In this document: one piece after another, positions 1 to 8,326 of the stretch | How the letters are laid out: the number at the start of each line of letters is the position of its first letter | Position numbering within the stretch: the first letter of the stretch is position 1 | Assembly: GCA_902635965.1 (NCBI GenBank) | Contig: CACPQA010000009.1 | Location: 1-64,000, forward strand | DNA length: 64,000 nucleotides | Source: an uncultured Bacteroidota bacterium | GTDB lineage: Bacteria > Bacteroidota > Bacteroidia > Flavobacteriales > Flavobacteriaceae | Direction of reading: 5' to 3' | Position numbers and translations under genes: made by a program | The notes under the pieces: model-generated | What the model saw: only the letters and a program-made list of their open reading frames with translations | Database searches by the model: none | Told to the model about the DNA's origin: nothing

Positions 1-1382
1 ACAAGAAAAATGATTTTATAAGTTAAATCTGCGACTCTGCTTTTACCAAAAACATACATCCATGATTGTAAACCATAATATGACCAAGATATCATTGTTG
101 AAAGTGCAAAAAGGACTACAGCTACTGTCAAGAAAGGACCAGAGAAGGAAATATACTCAGAAAAAGCAGCTGATGTTATTCCTGATCCACTTAATTGTTG
201 CCCTTGTATCATAACTGCTGTTCCATCTCCTACAGTGTTACCATAAGTAAATATTGTGTTGTCTCCGTTAAAAATAATAATTACAAGTGCAGTCATTGTA
301 CAGATAACTACAGTATCAATAAATGGCTCTAATAGAGCTACAAGTCCTTCGGAGGCCGGATAACTAGTAATTACGGCTGAATGAGCGATAGATGCAGCGC
401 CGGATCCAGCTTCATTGGAAAAAGCACCTCTTCTAAAACCTTGTATGAGAACCCCGATAAAACCTCCAACCCCGGCAGTTGGTGAAAAAGCCTGAGAAAA
501 AATTAATCCAAAGGCATCATCAATGAAAGTAAAATTGGAAATAATTATATATAAGCAAGCTAAAACATAAATCCCTGCCATAAATGGGACAATTTTTTCG
601 GTTACTGATGCAATTCTTTTTATACCGCCAATTATAATGATTCCAACAACAATCATCATAATTATACCAATAATTGTTCTCGCACTTCCTCCTGACATTC
701 CAAAATAGTTCACTAACTGCATAGCTGCTTGGTTAGATTGAGCTGCATTACCACCTCCGAAAGAAGCACCAATACATAAGATTGCAAATGTAATTCCTAG
801 AATTTTTCCAAGCTTTTCAAAACCAATCTCCGTTAATCCTTTCTTAAGATAATACATTGGACCACCGTAAACTGTTCCATCAGAACCTATTTCTCGGTAC
901 TTAACACCTAATGTACACTCTACAAATTTTGACGACATTCCTAGAATACCACAGAGTATCATCCAAAATGTTGCTCCAGGACCCCCAATTGCAATAGCTA
1001 TTGCAACACCAGCAATATTTCCGTTACCAACTGTACCTGACATAGCCGTTGCTAAAGCCTGGAAGTGGCTCACCTCGCCATTATTAGACCTTTCAGTATC
1101 TAACTTATCATATTTACCCATTACTGTATTCAATGATATACCAAAACCTCTTATGTTTATAAATCCAAAATAAATTGTAAAGAAGCCTGCTCCACCAACA
1201 AGTAAAAATATTATAGTTGGTATACCTGTTCCAAAAAACTCATGAAAAACCAAACTTTCCCAAAAACTAGATATCGGTTGGAATGCTTCATTAATGATAT
1301 CATCGATTCCTTTTTCCTGAGAAAATAGAGATTTTGAAAACAAAAAAAAGGACGAAAAAATTAAAAATTTGGATTTGAACAT
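1..1382 (-). CDS. Sodium:alanine/glycine symporter (AGCS family), 3' end outside window
   Basis: Membrane carrier that imports alanine or glycine with Na+. I translated the minus strand from an ATG at 1382; the frame stays open to the window edge, giving about 460 residues with no stop, so the C-terminus is missing. It starts with a hydrophobic segment that could be a signal or first helix (MFKSKFLIFSSFF), followed by many membrane helices. The AGCS hallmark TVGNGNIAGVA lies near residue 120, after SNNGEVSHFQALATA, and RRGAFSNEAGSGAAS occurs further on; both are family signatures. A solute-specific call (alanine versus glycine) is not possible from sequence. It is the only visible gene of its transcription unit. 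Family call is secure. Confidence 0.93.
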   Translation of the reverse strand, partial: MFKSKFLIFSSFFLFSKSLFSQEKGIDDIINEAFQPISSFWESLVFHEFFGTGIPTIIFLLVGGAGFFTIYFGFINIRGFGISLNTVMGKYDKLDTERSNNGEVSHFQALATAMSGTVGNGNIAGVAIAIAIGGPGATFWMILCGILGMSSKFVECTLGVKYREIGSDGTVYGGPMYYLKKGLTEIGFEKLGKILGITFAILCIGASFGGGNAAQSNQAAMQLVNYFGMSGGSARTIIGIIMMIVVGIIIIGGIKRIASVTEKIVPFMAGIYVLACLYIIISNFTFIDDAFGLIFSQAFSPTAGVGGFIGVLIQGFRRGAFSNEAGSGAASIAHSAVITSYPASEGLVALLEPFIDTVVICTMTALVIIIFNGDNTIFTYGNTVGDGTAVMIQGQQLSGSGITSAAFSEYISFSGPFLTVAVVLFALSTMISWSYYGLQSWMYVFGKSRVADLTYKIIFL

Positions 1383-1457
1383 AATAATTGAATTAAATAA
1401 GAAGTCGCTAATATTAAAAATTATTCCCGAAATACAAATTTTAAACCCGATAGGTTT

Positions 1458-1679
1458 TTATAAATCAAAAACAGAAGTCCTTTTTCCGTATAAAAGATCT
1501 TTCATTTTTAGCCAAAAAGCTAATACTAAATAAATAACAAAACCACCGAAAACAGTTGCAAAAGAAGCATATATGAAAAACAATCGGACTGATTTTACTT
1601 TCATCCCTAGGAAATCTGCTAATCTTGAACATACAGCAAAACCATATTTTTCCAGTAAAATCCTTAAACGATTGGTCAT
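1458..1679 (-). CDS. PspC-domain small membrane protein
   Basis: 73-residue protein with the PspC-type pattern: an amphipathic N-terminus (SRLADFLGMKVKSVRLFFIY) running into one membrane helix (about residues 33-56) and a short basic tail. Stand-alone PspC-domain proteins of this size are common in Flavobacteriia; in other bacteria PspC takes part in the phage-shock envelope-stress response, but no psp partner is nearby, so the role here is unknown. Its ATG overlaps the stop of the upstream rhodanese gene by 4 bases (ATGA), which implies translational coupling and a two-gene operon. Confidence 0.8.
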   Translation of the reverse strand: MTNRLRILLEKYGFAVCSRLADFLGMKVKSVRLFFIYASFATVFGGFVIYLVLAFWLKMKDLLYGKRTSVFDL

Positions 1680-1990
1680 TTTTTATTTTCTTTTTTTTCC
1701 CATTCCAATATTCCTCCTTTTAAGTTATAAGTTTCCTTAAATCCCATTTGGTCAAGGATATTACAAGCCTGTTCACTTCTCACACCAGAGCGACAGTAAA
1801 CAAGAATTTTTAAATCTTTTTCTATTTTTTCAACTACGCCCATAAATTCACTTGGTTCAAGTATATTGGCTAATACAGCACCAGGGATAGACTTTTCCTC
1901 AAATTCCTCACAAGTCCTTACATCCAGAATTACTGGCTTTTGTTCTGAATCAATATTTTTTAGCCAATCTTCGCATTCGAGATTTTTCAT
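1676..1990 (-). CDS. Single-domain rhodanese-like sulfurtransferase
   Basis: 104 residues, one rhodanese domain, no signal peptide, so cytoplasmic. The N-terminal motif PVILDVRTCEEFEEKSIPGA and the active-site loop CRSGVR with the persulfide-forming cysteine at about residue 66 are intact. The C-terminal LKGGILEWEK is the usual rhodanese ending. Members move sulfane sulfur between a donor and an acceptor thiol; the specific partner cannot be named. It is the first gene of a pair with the PspC-domain gene (4-base overlap). It is divergent from yceI, with 76 bases between the two starts. Confidence 0.88.
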   Translation of the reverse strand: MKNLECEDWLKNIDSEQKPVILDVRTCEEFEEKSIPGAVLANILEPSEFMGVVEKIEKDLKILVYCRSGVRSEQACNILDQMGFKETYNLKGGILEWEKKENKK

Positions 1991-2026
1991 AAATCAAAAG
2001 TAACATATGTGTGAAAATTATTCTTA

Positions 2027-2034
2027 TACTTTTG
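2027..2034 (+). promoter_or_regulatory. Candidate -7 element (TACTTTTG) for yceI
   Basis: TACTTTTG matches the Bacteroidota -7 consensus TAnnTTTG. It lies 32 bases before the yceI start in the divergent intergenic space. I see no clean TTG at the -33 position, so confidence is moderate. Confidence 0.45.
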
Positions 2035-2066
2035 TGAAGTTTTTTATTTTTACAAAAAATTAAATA

Positions 2067-2639
2067 ATGAAATTAAAAAAATCAACCTCCATATTATTAA
2101 TAATAATTTTTCTTTCTAGCAATGCTTTCGCTCAGGAGTTCATACTTGACAACACAAATAGTTCAATTAAATGGACTGGTAAAGAAATAACAACAAAGAC
2201 TCACTACGGTTCATTAAAGTTTAAGGAGGGAAAAATAAATATGAAAGATGATAAGATTATAAGCGGGATGTTCATTGTTGACATGAATTCAATAAATTGT
2301 CAAGATCTTTCAGGATCATCCAAAAATTATCTCGAGTCACATTTAAAGTCGGAGGATTTTTTTGGAGTTGACATTTATCCTGAGGCCTCCTTAACAATTA
2401 AATCCTCAAAGCGCTCAAATAATGGAAATTATCTCGCAGATGGTGACATAACCATAAAAGGAATTACACAACCAGTGAGTTTCAAAATATCATTTAAAAA
2501 TAACGAAGCAGAAGCCAAACTGACCTTTGATAGAACAAAACATAACGTCACCTATAGATCAGGGAATTTTTTCCAAAATCTAGGAGATAAGTTAATATAT
2601 GATGATATTGAAATAAAAGCTCAATTAACTTTTAATTAG
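2067..2639 (+). CDS. YceI family periplasmic lipid-binding protein
   Basis: 190 residues. A cleavable signal peptide is visible (Lys-rich start, hydrophobic core, cleavage after SNAFAQ near residue 23). The mature part has the YceI lipocalin-like fold pattern: an early FILDNTNSSIKWTGKE, then the central LKSEDFFGVDIYPEASLTIK and the family motif DGDITIKGITQPVSFKI. YceI proteins bind isoprenoid or other amphiphilic molecules in a beta-barrel; substrate and physiological role are not established. It stands alone, with the trp leader promoter directly downstream. Confidence 0.9.
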   Translation: MKLKKSTSILLIIIFLSSNAFAQEFILDNTNSSIKWTGKEITTKTHYGSLKFKEGKINMKDDKIISGMFIVDMNSINCQDLSGSSKNYLESHLKSEDFFGVDIYPEASLTIKSSKRSNNGNYLADGDITIKGITQPVSFKISFKNNEAEAKLTFDRTKHNVTYRSGNFFQNLGDKLIYDDIEIKAQLTFN

Positions 2640-2665
2640 AAAGGTAATTTATTGAAATTTTAATA

Positions 2666-2673
2666 TATATTTG
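2666..2673 (+). promoter_or_regulatory. Candidate -7 element (TATATTTG) of the trp operon
   Basis: Exact TAnnTTTG match ending 4 bases before the ATG of the trp leader peptide, so the transcript would start at or next to that ATG. No good -33 TTG is visible 17-23 bases upstream, so strength is uncertain. Confidence 0.6.
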
Positions 2674-2677
2674 CGAT

Positions 2678-2725
2678 ATGAAAATTTTTGATATTAATAA
2701 TTGGTGGACTTTTATGGATTCATGA
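2678..2725 (+). CDS. trpL: trp operon leader peptide (15 aa, tandem Trp)
   Basis: A 15-codon frame, MKIFDINNWWTFMDS, with tandem TGG codons at 2702-2707, stops at 2723-2725. It lies between a -7 promoter box and an intrinsic terminator, directly upstream of trpE. That is the arrangement of a ribosome-mediated attenuator: scarce Trp-tRNA stalls the ribosome on the two Trp codons, whereas full translation to the stop lets the terminator form. A structured RNA upstream of trp genes in Bacteroidota with Trp codons has been described (Bacteroid-trp RNA, as I recall it); this is probably a member or relative. Only 4 bases separate the promoter box from the ATG, so there is no room for a ribosome-binding site. 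Confidence 0.85.
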   Translation: MKIFDINNWWTFMDS

Positions 2726-2727
2726 AC

Positions 2728-2788
2728 TCGTGTAAACAACTCCTGTTACTAATATTTGGCTTGTCATCACGACAAGCTTTTTTATTTT
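2728..2788 (+). terminator. trp attenuator: terminator hairpin with candidate antiterminator
   Basis: The terminator stem is GCTTGTC (2759-2765) with GACAAGC (2771-2777) around the loop ATCAC, followed by TTTTTTATTTT. A competing pairing can be drawn: TCGTG (2728-2732) with CACGA (2768-2772) and ACAA (2736-2739) with TTGT (2761-2764), separated by a 3x3 internal loop. It uses both arms of the terminator, so the two folds exclude each other. A ribosome at the leader stop (2723-2725) would cover the 2728 region and favour termination. The terminator is clear; the antiterminator is a hand-drawn hypothesis. Confidence 0.75.
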
Positions 2789-2796
2789 AATACGAT

Positions 2797-4200
2797 TTGG
2801 AAAAAATAAAATTTAAAACATATCATAAAAAAATACTTTCAGATAAATTGACTCCCGTTAGCATTTATTTGAAGCTCAGGGATAAGTTTGCAAATAGCTT
2901 ACTTCTTGAAAGCAGCGATTATGATGTAAATAATAAAAATTTTTCCTACATATGTTGTGATGCTATTGCATCCATCAGTGTTAAAGGTGGAGAAATTACT
3001 TATACTTATCCAGGCCAAAAAAAGATTACAACAAAAATTAAAAAAAATGAAAGCCTTCCTAATATTATTAAAAACTTTTCTGAAAAATTTGATTATAAAC
3101 ACAAAAAATACAACTTTATAACCAATGGTCTTTTTGGATATATTTCACACGAAGCTGTATCACATTTTGAAGATTTAGATTTAGACAAAAACAAAGACAA
3201 TTTAGAAATACCAGATTTATATTATGGTGTTTATAAATATATTGTTTGTATTAGTTTATTTAACCATGAGGCACACATTTTCTGCCACTCAATAAATGAA
3301 AAAAATGATATTAGTATTATTGATAAACTTTTAATGAACGATATACCTGCAAAATATTCTTTTATTAAAAAAGGTGAAAAAGTTTCAAATTTCACGGATA
3401 ATGAGTTTACTGATCTAGTAAAAAAAGGGAAAAATCATTGTTTTCGAGGAGATGTTTTCCAGATAGTTCTTTCAAGACGATTTTCTCAAGGTTTTTATGG
3501 GGACGAATTTAATGTTTATAGAGCATTACGGTCTATTAATCCATCTCCATACCTTTTTTTCTTTGATTACGGGAGCTTTAAAATTTTTGGTAGTTCTCCA
3601 GAGGCACAAATAATAATTGAAAATGGAAGAGCAGAAATACACCCTATAGCAGGAACATTCAAGAGAACAGGAAATGACACCAAAGACAGGGAATTAGCAA
3701 AAAAGTTGGAAAAAGACCCTAAGGAAAATAGTGAACACGTAATGCTTGTGGACCTGGCTAGAAATGATTTAAGTAGAAATGGAAGCGAAGTTAAAGTTGA
3801 AAAAAACAGACAAATACAGTTTTTTTCGCATGTCATTCATCTTGTATCAAAGGTGACAGGAAAACTAAATCCTTTAATCAATAATTTTCAGGTGGTTGCA
3901 GATACTTTTCCGGCAGGTACTTTGTCAGGTGCGCCGAAACATATGGCTTTAAAACTTATTGATAAATATGAAAATATTTCAAGAAATTTTTACGGAGGTG
4001 CTTTAGGATTTTTTGATTTTGAGGGAAATTTTAATCATTGTATTATTATTAGGTCTTTTTTAAGTAAAAATCAAGTTATTCATTATCAAGCAGGTGCTGG
4101 TATTGTAGCGAAGTCGGAACCGAAAAAAGAGTTAGAAGAAGTATATAATAAATTAGGAGCTTTAGAAAAGGCTCTGGAAATGGCTGAGAAAATAACATGA
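2797..4200 (+). CDS. trpE: Anthranilate synthase component I
   Basis: Converts chorismate to anthranilate using ammonia delivered by TrpG; first step of tryptophan synthesis. 467 residues, the usual length for Bacteroidota TrpE. The conserved chorismate-binding blocks are present: FGSSPEAQIII, HPIAGTFKRTG, HVMLVDLARNDLSR and the C-terminal QAGAGIVAKSEPKKE. The start is TTG at 2797: an in-frame TAA sits at 2788-2790, no ATG or GTG comes before the conserved N-terminus, and HKKILSDKLTPVSIYLKLRD aligns with family N-termini as I know them. The start is 9 bases after the attenuator T-tract. Its stop overlaps trpG by 4 bases. Confidence 0.96.
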   Translation: MEKIKFKTYHKKILSDKLTPVSIYLKLRDKFANSLLLESSDYDVNNKNFSYICCDAIASISVKGGEITYTYPGQKKITTKIKKNESLPNIIKNFSEKFDYKHKKYNFITNGLFGYISHEAVSHFEDLDLDKNKDNLEIPDLYYGVYKYIVCISLFNHEAHIFCHSINEKNDISIIDKLLMNDIPAKYSFIKKGEKVSNFTDNEFTDLVKKGKNHCFRGDVFQIVLSRRFSQGFYGDEFNVYRALRSINPSPYLFFFDYGSFKIFGSSPEAQIIIENGRAEIHPIAGTFKRTGNDTKDRELAKKLEKDPKENSEHVMLVDLARNDLSRNGSEVKVEKNRQIQFFSHVIHLVSKVTGKLNPLINNFQVVADTFPAGTLSGAPKHMALKLIDKYENISRNFYGGALGFFDFEGNFNHCIIIRSFLSKNQVIHYQAGAGIVAKSEPKKELEEVYNKLGALEKALEMAEKIT

Positions 4201-4760
4201 AAAAAATATTTGTGGTTGATAATTACGATTCTTTCACTTATAACCTAGTCCATATACTTAGGGACTTAAATTGTACTCTTGATGTTAAAAGAAATGATGA
4301 CTTTGATATAGATGAAATAGATAATTATGAATACATCCTTTTGTCACCCGGTCCAGGAATCCCAAGAGAATCAGGATTATTAAATGAGGTCATAAAAAAA
4401 TATCATAAAACTAAAAGTATTTTGGGAGTGTGTCTTGGGATGCAAGCAATAGGAGAAGTATTTAGTGGTGAAATTAAGAATTTAAAAAATGTGTATCATG
4501 GAGTTGAAACAAGCATTAAAATTATTAATCACGAAAAATTATTTCTAGATATTCCAAAAAACATAATGGTAGGAAGATATCATTCATGGGTTGTTAAGCA
4601 TCCCTTACCAATTTGTCTTGAAGCGACATCATTCGACAAGAAAGGTCACCTAATGTCCTTAAGACACAAAAATTATAAAGTATATGGAGTTCAATTTCAT
4701 CCCGAATCAATATTGACGAAATACGGAAAAAAAATTCTTCAAAATTGGATAAATGATTAG
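4197..4760 (+). CDS. trpG: Anthranilate synthase component II (glutamine amidotransferase)
   Basis: 187-residue class I glutamine amidotransferase that hydrolyses glutamine and passes ammonia to TrpE. The catalytic cysteine is in ILGVCLGMQ (Cys79), and the His-Glu pair is in VQFHPES near the C-terminus; the oxyanion motif LLSPGPGIP is intact. It overlaps trpE by ATGA. Some lineages use this subunit for both anthranilate and p-aminobenzoate synthesis; its place inside the trp operon supports the Trp role, and a pabA role is not excluded. Confidence 0.95.
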   Translation: MKKIFVVDNYDSFTYNLVHILRDLNCTLDVKRNDDFDIDEIDNYEYILLSPGPGIPRESGLLNEVIKKYHKTKSILGVCLGMQAIGEVFSGEIKNLKNVYHGVETSIKIINHEKLFLDIPKNIMVGRYHSWVVKHPLPICLEATSFDKKGHLMSLRHKNYKVYGVQFHPESILTKYGKKILQNWIND

Positions 4761-4761
4761 T

Positions 4762-5748
4762 ATGAAAAATATTTTAGAAAAATTAATCGCTAAAGAATAC
4801 TTGACTGCATCAGAGGCGGAAAAATCTCTTATTGAAATAACCGAAGGAAAACATGATGATATTCTAATATCTTCTTTTTTAACCATTTTCATGATGAGAA
4901 GTATTTCTATTGATGAATTAAATGGTTTCAGAAATGCTTTACTTAATTTATGTGTTAAGATAGATTTGTCAGATTACGATACAATTGATTTGTGCGGTAC
5001 AGGGGGAGATGAAAAAAACACTTTCAATATTTCAACTTTGTCCTCTTTTGTTACTGCTGGTTCTGGAATTAAAGTTGCAAAGCACGGAAACTATGGGGTT
5101 TCATCCAATTGCGGTTCAAGTAATGTTTTGGAATTTTTGGGAATCAATTTTTCGAATAATGAAAGTTTTTTAAAAAGTTGTATCGATAAAGCTGGAATAT
5201 GTTTTCTACACGCTCCATTATTTCACCCAGCTATGAAAAATGTAGCTTCGGTTAGAAAAAACTTAGGGATTAAAACTTTTTTTAATATTTTAGGGCCCCT
5301 TGTAAATCCAGTTAATCCTAAGAATCAACTTACTGGTGTTTATAATCTAGAAACTGCAAGACTATATGGCTATCTTTTCCAAAAAACAAATAAAAACTAT
5401 ACAATTACTTATTCGTTAGATGGGTACGATGAAATATCTCTAACTGGTCCAACAAAATTGATTCGAAATTCTGGAGAATTTATTTTCGAACCTCATCATT
5501 TTGGATATAAAAGTGTAGCAAAAGATTCAATCAACGGAGGAAATAGTGTGAAAGAATCCGCTTTTATTTTTAAATCCATATTAGAAGGAAACGGCTCAGA
5601 GGAGCAAAATAGTGTTGTTTGTGCTAACGCAGCGATGGCAATATCCACATCTAAAAAATTAAATATTGATGAATCTATAAAAATAGCTGAGGATTCATTA
5701 CATAATAAAAAAGCTCTCAAGTCTTTTGAAAAACTAGCTAAAATTTAA
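4762..5748 (+). CDS. trpD: Anthranilate phosphoribosyltransferase
   Basis: Transfers phosphoribose from PRPP to anthranilate. The PRPP-binding motif LCGTGGDEKNTFN and the anthranilate-site motif KHGNYGVSSNCGSSN are both present, as are VRKNLGIKTFFNILGPLVNP. An upstream in-frame ATG exists at 4753 inside the trpG stop region, but the ATG at 4762 (MKNILEKLIAKEYLTASEAE) matches the family N-terminus and gives 328 residues, so I use it. It follows trpG with a 1-base gap and precedes trpC by 2 bases. Confidence 0.95.
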   Translation: MKNILEKLIAKEYLTASEAEKSLIEITEGKHDDILISSFLTIFMMRSISIDELNGFRNALLNLCVKIDLSDYDTIDLCGTGGDEKNTFNISTLSSFVTAGSGIKVAKHGNYGVSSNCGSSNVLEFLGINFSNNESFLKSCIDKAGICFLHAPLFHPAMKNVASVRKNLGIKTFFNILGPLVNPVNPKNQLTGVYNLETARLYGYLFQKTNKNYTITYSLDGYDEISLTGPTKLIRNSGEFIFEPHHFGYKSVAKDSINGGNSVKESAFIFKSILEGNGSEEQNSVVCANAAMAISTSKKLNIDESIKIAEDSLHNKKALKSFEKLAKI

Positions 5749-5750
5749 AC

Positions 5751-6542
5751 ATGTCTATTTTAAAAAACATTGTAACTGACATAAAGAAAGAACTGAAACT
5801 TAAAAAAAGTATTATTCCTATATCGGAGTATGAAAAAATGTCTCTTTTTAAAAGAAATACAATTTCAATGACTAATTCAATTAAAAAGGATAGTTTTGGA
5901 ATTATAGCCGAATTCAAAAGACGTTCTCCTTCAAAAAATGAAATTAACAATAACTTATCAGTTAATGAAGTTTGTAGGAACTATCAAATTTTTGGTGCTA
6001 GCGGATTATCAGTACTAACTAATTTAAAGTATTTTGGTGGGAGTTTGGAAGATTTGGTCTTAGCTAGATCTATATCTTCTTTGCCGATATTAAGAAAGGA
6101 TTTCATAATAGATGAATATCAAATTTATGAGTCTAAAGCCTTTGGAGCTGACATTATATTGCTTATATCTTCAATACTTACAAAAGATGAAATAGTCAAT
6201 TTATCAAAAAAAGCAAAAGATTTAAAATTAGAGGTTCTTTTAGAAGTTCATAATAATGATGAACTAAAAAAAGGGTTAGTTGAAAACGTCGATATTATCG
6301 GGGTAAATAATCGAAACCTTAAATCTTTTAAAACTGATTTAAAAATAAGTGAAAAACTTTTCAATCAAATACCCAATGAATTTTTAAAAATTTCAGAAAG
6401 TGGATTAAATAACGATAATTCTATTAAAAAATTAAAGAAAATTGGTTATCAAGGATTTTTGATTGGAGAAAAATTTATGATATCGAGTGACCCAGGTAAA
6501 GAGTTAAAAAAAACATTAGAAAATTTAACTTATGAAAATTAA
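5751..6542 (+). CDS. trpC: Indole-3-glycerol phosphate synthase
   Basis: TIM-barrel enzyme that closes the indole ring from carboxyphenylamino-deoxyribulose phosphate. 263 residues, monofunctional (no trpF fusion as in Escherichia coli). Visible motifs: IIAEFKRRSPSKNEIN with the catalytic Lys and the phosphate-loop Ser, LRKDFIIDEYQIYES, GVNNRNLKSFKTDL and KISESGLNN. The gene ends 11 bases inside trpF, so translation is probably coupled. Confidence 0.95.
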   Translation: MSILKNIVTDIKKELKLKKSIIPISEYEKMSLFKRNTISMTNSIKKDSFGIIAEFKRRSPSKNEINNNLSVNEVCRNYQIFGASGLSVLTNLKYFGGSLEDLVLARSISSLPILRKDFIIDEYQIYESKAFGADIILLISSILTKDEIVNLSKKAKDLKLEVLLEVHNNDELKKGLVENVDIIGVNNRNLKSFKTDLKISEKLFNQIPNEFLKISESGLNNDNSIKKLKKIGYQGFLIGEKFMISSDPGKELKKTLENLTYEN

Positions 6543-7155
6543 AATTTGTGGATTAAAATTTAAATCAAATATTTTAGGTCTTTCTAAATTAGAACCTGAT
6601 TATATGGGTTTTATTTTTTGGGAAAAATCAAAAAGACTTGTTATAGATTCCACTCCTAACCTCTCACAAACCAAAATAAAAAAAACAGGAGTTTTTGTAA
6701 ATGCTGATTTTGATAAAATTAAGGATAAAGTGCGTGTCCATAAATTGGAAGCTATTCAGCTTCATGGGCTTGAATCTCCTGAATTTTGTGAAAAAATAAA
6801 GAATTTAGGAGTTGAAATTATTAAAGCTTTCAGCATAGATGGAAATTTTAATTTCAAAATTCTAGAAGAGTATGAATTATGTAGTGACTATTTTTTATTT
6901 GACACAAAAGGAAAATCTCCCGGGGGAAACGGTATTTCGTTTGACTGGGAAATTTTAAGAAACTATAAATACGAAAAAAAGTTTTTTCTTAGTGGTGGAA
7001 TTGGTATTGAAAGTATAAGTGCCATAAAAAAAATAAAAAATCTTTCCCTACCCTTATTCTGCGTTGATATTAACAGCAGGTTTGAATTAAATCCAGGGGA
7101 AAAAAATATAGAATTGATTAAATCTTTTAAAAATAGTTTAGAAAATGAAATATAA
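6532..7155 (+). CDS. trpF: Phosphoribosylanthranilate isomerase
   Basis: Performs the Amadori rearrangement of phosphoribosylanthranilate. 207 residues. The catalytic Cys of MKIKICGLK is at residue 6 or 7 and the general-acid Asp is in FLFDTKGKSPGGNGISFDW; SGGIG and VDINSRFELNPGEKN are the phosphate-binding loops (family usual form VDxSSGVE; here INSRFE). It overlaps trpC by 11 bases and trpB by 11 bases. Confidence 0.93.
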   Translation: MKIKICGLKFKSNILGLSKLEPDYMGFIFWEKSKRLVIDSTPNLSQTKIKKTGVFVNADFDKIKDKVRVHKLEAIQLHGLESPEFCEKIKNLGVEIIKAFSIDGNFNFKILEEYELCSDYFLFDTKGKSPGGNGISFDWEILRNYKYEKKFFLSGGIGIESISAIKKIKNLSLPLFCVDINSRFELNPGEKNIELIKSFKNSLENEI

Positions 7156-8326
7156 AGTTGACGAAAAAGGTTTTTATGGCAATTTTGGAGGGGCATACAT
7201 TCCTGAAATGTTATATCCAAACATAGATGAATTAAAAAGGAATTATCTTAAAATAATTAATTCAGAAAACTTTAGAAAAGATTTTGAAAAATTATTATCC
7301 GAATACGTAGGGAGACCTACTCCTCTATACTTTGCTGAAAGGCTTTCTAAAAAATATAATACAAAAATTTACTTAAAAAGAGAGGACCTCTGTCATACTG
7401 GAGCTCACAAAATAAATAATACTATTGGACAAATTTTATTAGCTAAAAACTTAAATAAAAAGAGGATTATTGCTGAAACAGGAGCTGGACAACATGGAGT
7501 TGCCACAGCAACAGTGTGTGCATTAATGGGAATTGATTGTGTAATATACATGGGTGAGGTTGATATTAAACGTCAAGCACCAAATGTAGCACGTATGAAA
7601 ATGCTTGGTGCACAGGTGAGGGATGCGAAGTCTGGAAGCAAAACTCTAAAAGATGCAACTAATGAAGCAATGAGAGATTGGATTAATAATCCTGTAGATA
7701 CTCATTATATTATTGGTTCAGTAGTAGGTCCACATCCTTATCCTGATATGGTTACTCGTTTACAAGCTGTAATTAGCAAGGAAGTCAAAACACAACTTTT
7801 AGAAAAGGAAGGTAGAGATTATCCAGACTATCTTATTGCATGTGTTGGTGGTGGAAGTAATGCGGCAGGTTTATATTATCATTATTTGAATAATGAAAAA
7901 GTGAAAATAATAGCAGTTGAAGCAGCTGGCAAAGGAATTAATTCTGGTGAAAGTGCAGCAACAATTAAATTGGGTAAAATTGGAATTATGCATGGTAGTA
8001 AAACATTACTTATGCAAAACGACGACGGACAAATAATTGAACCTTATTCAATTTCAGCAGGTTTAGATTATCCTGGGATAGGTCCTCTTCATTCTCATTT
8101 GTATGAGACAGAAAGAGCAAAATTTGTTTCAGTTAATGACAGTGAGGCGATGGATTGGGGTCTAGCTTTATCTCAGATAGAAGGAATTATACCTGCAATT
8201 GAAACAGCCCATGCCTTTTCTATATTGGATACAATGGCTTTCAAAAAGGATGACATACTTGTTTTTAATTGTTCTGGAAGAGGTGACAAGGATTTAGAAA
8301 CTTATATTAAATATTTTAAACTTTAA
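7145..8326 (+). CDS. trpB: Tryptophan synthase beta chain
   Basis: PLP enzyme joining indole and serine. 393 residues, the standard length of TrpB1. The PLP lysine is in LCHTGAHKINNT (about residue 88), the substrate-binding ETGAGQHGVATA follows, and the phosphate-binding loop CVGGGSNAAG is present. The conserved HGSKT and the C-terminal FNCSGRGDKD are intact. It overlaps trpA by a single base (the A of TAA/ATG), as expected for an equimolar alpha2beta2 complex. Confidence 0.97.
   Translation: MKYKVDEKGFYGNFGGAYIPEMLYPNIDELKRNYLKIINSENFRKDFEKLLSEYVGRPTPLYFAERLSKKYNTKIYLKREDLCHTGAHKINNTIGQILLAKNLNKKRIIAETGAGQHGVATATVCALMGIDCVIYMGEVDIKRQAPNVARMKMLGAQVRDAKSGSKTLKDATNEAMRDWINNPVDTHYIIGSVVGPHPYPDMVTRLQAVISKEVKTQLLEKEGRDYPDYLIACVGGGSNAAGLYYHYLNNEKVKIIAVEAAGKGINSGESAATIKLGKIGIMHGSKTLLMQNDDGQIIEPYSISAGLDYPGIGPLHSHLYETERAKFVSVNDSEAMDWGLALSQIEGIIPAIETAHAFSILDTMAFKKDDILVFNCSGRGDKDLETYIKYFKL

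Noticed and set aside
1440-1460. Small hairpin AAACC-GGTTT after the PspC gene as a terminator
   Set aside because: Five pairs only and no T-tract on the minus strand; too weak to call.
2732-2749. Small hairpin GTAA(A)CA/TGTTAC in the trp leader as the antiterminator
   Set aside because: It does not overlap the terminator arms, so it cannot act as an antiterminator; the longer pairing with 2761-2772 is preferred.
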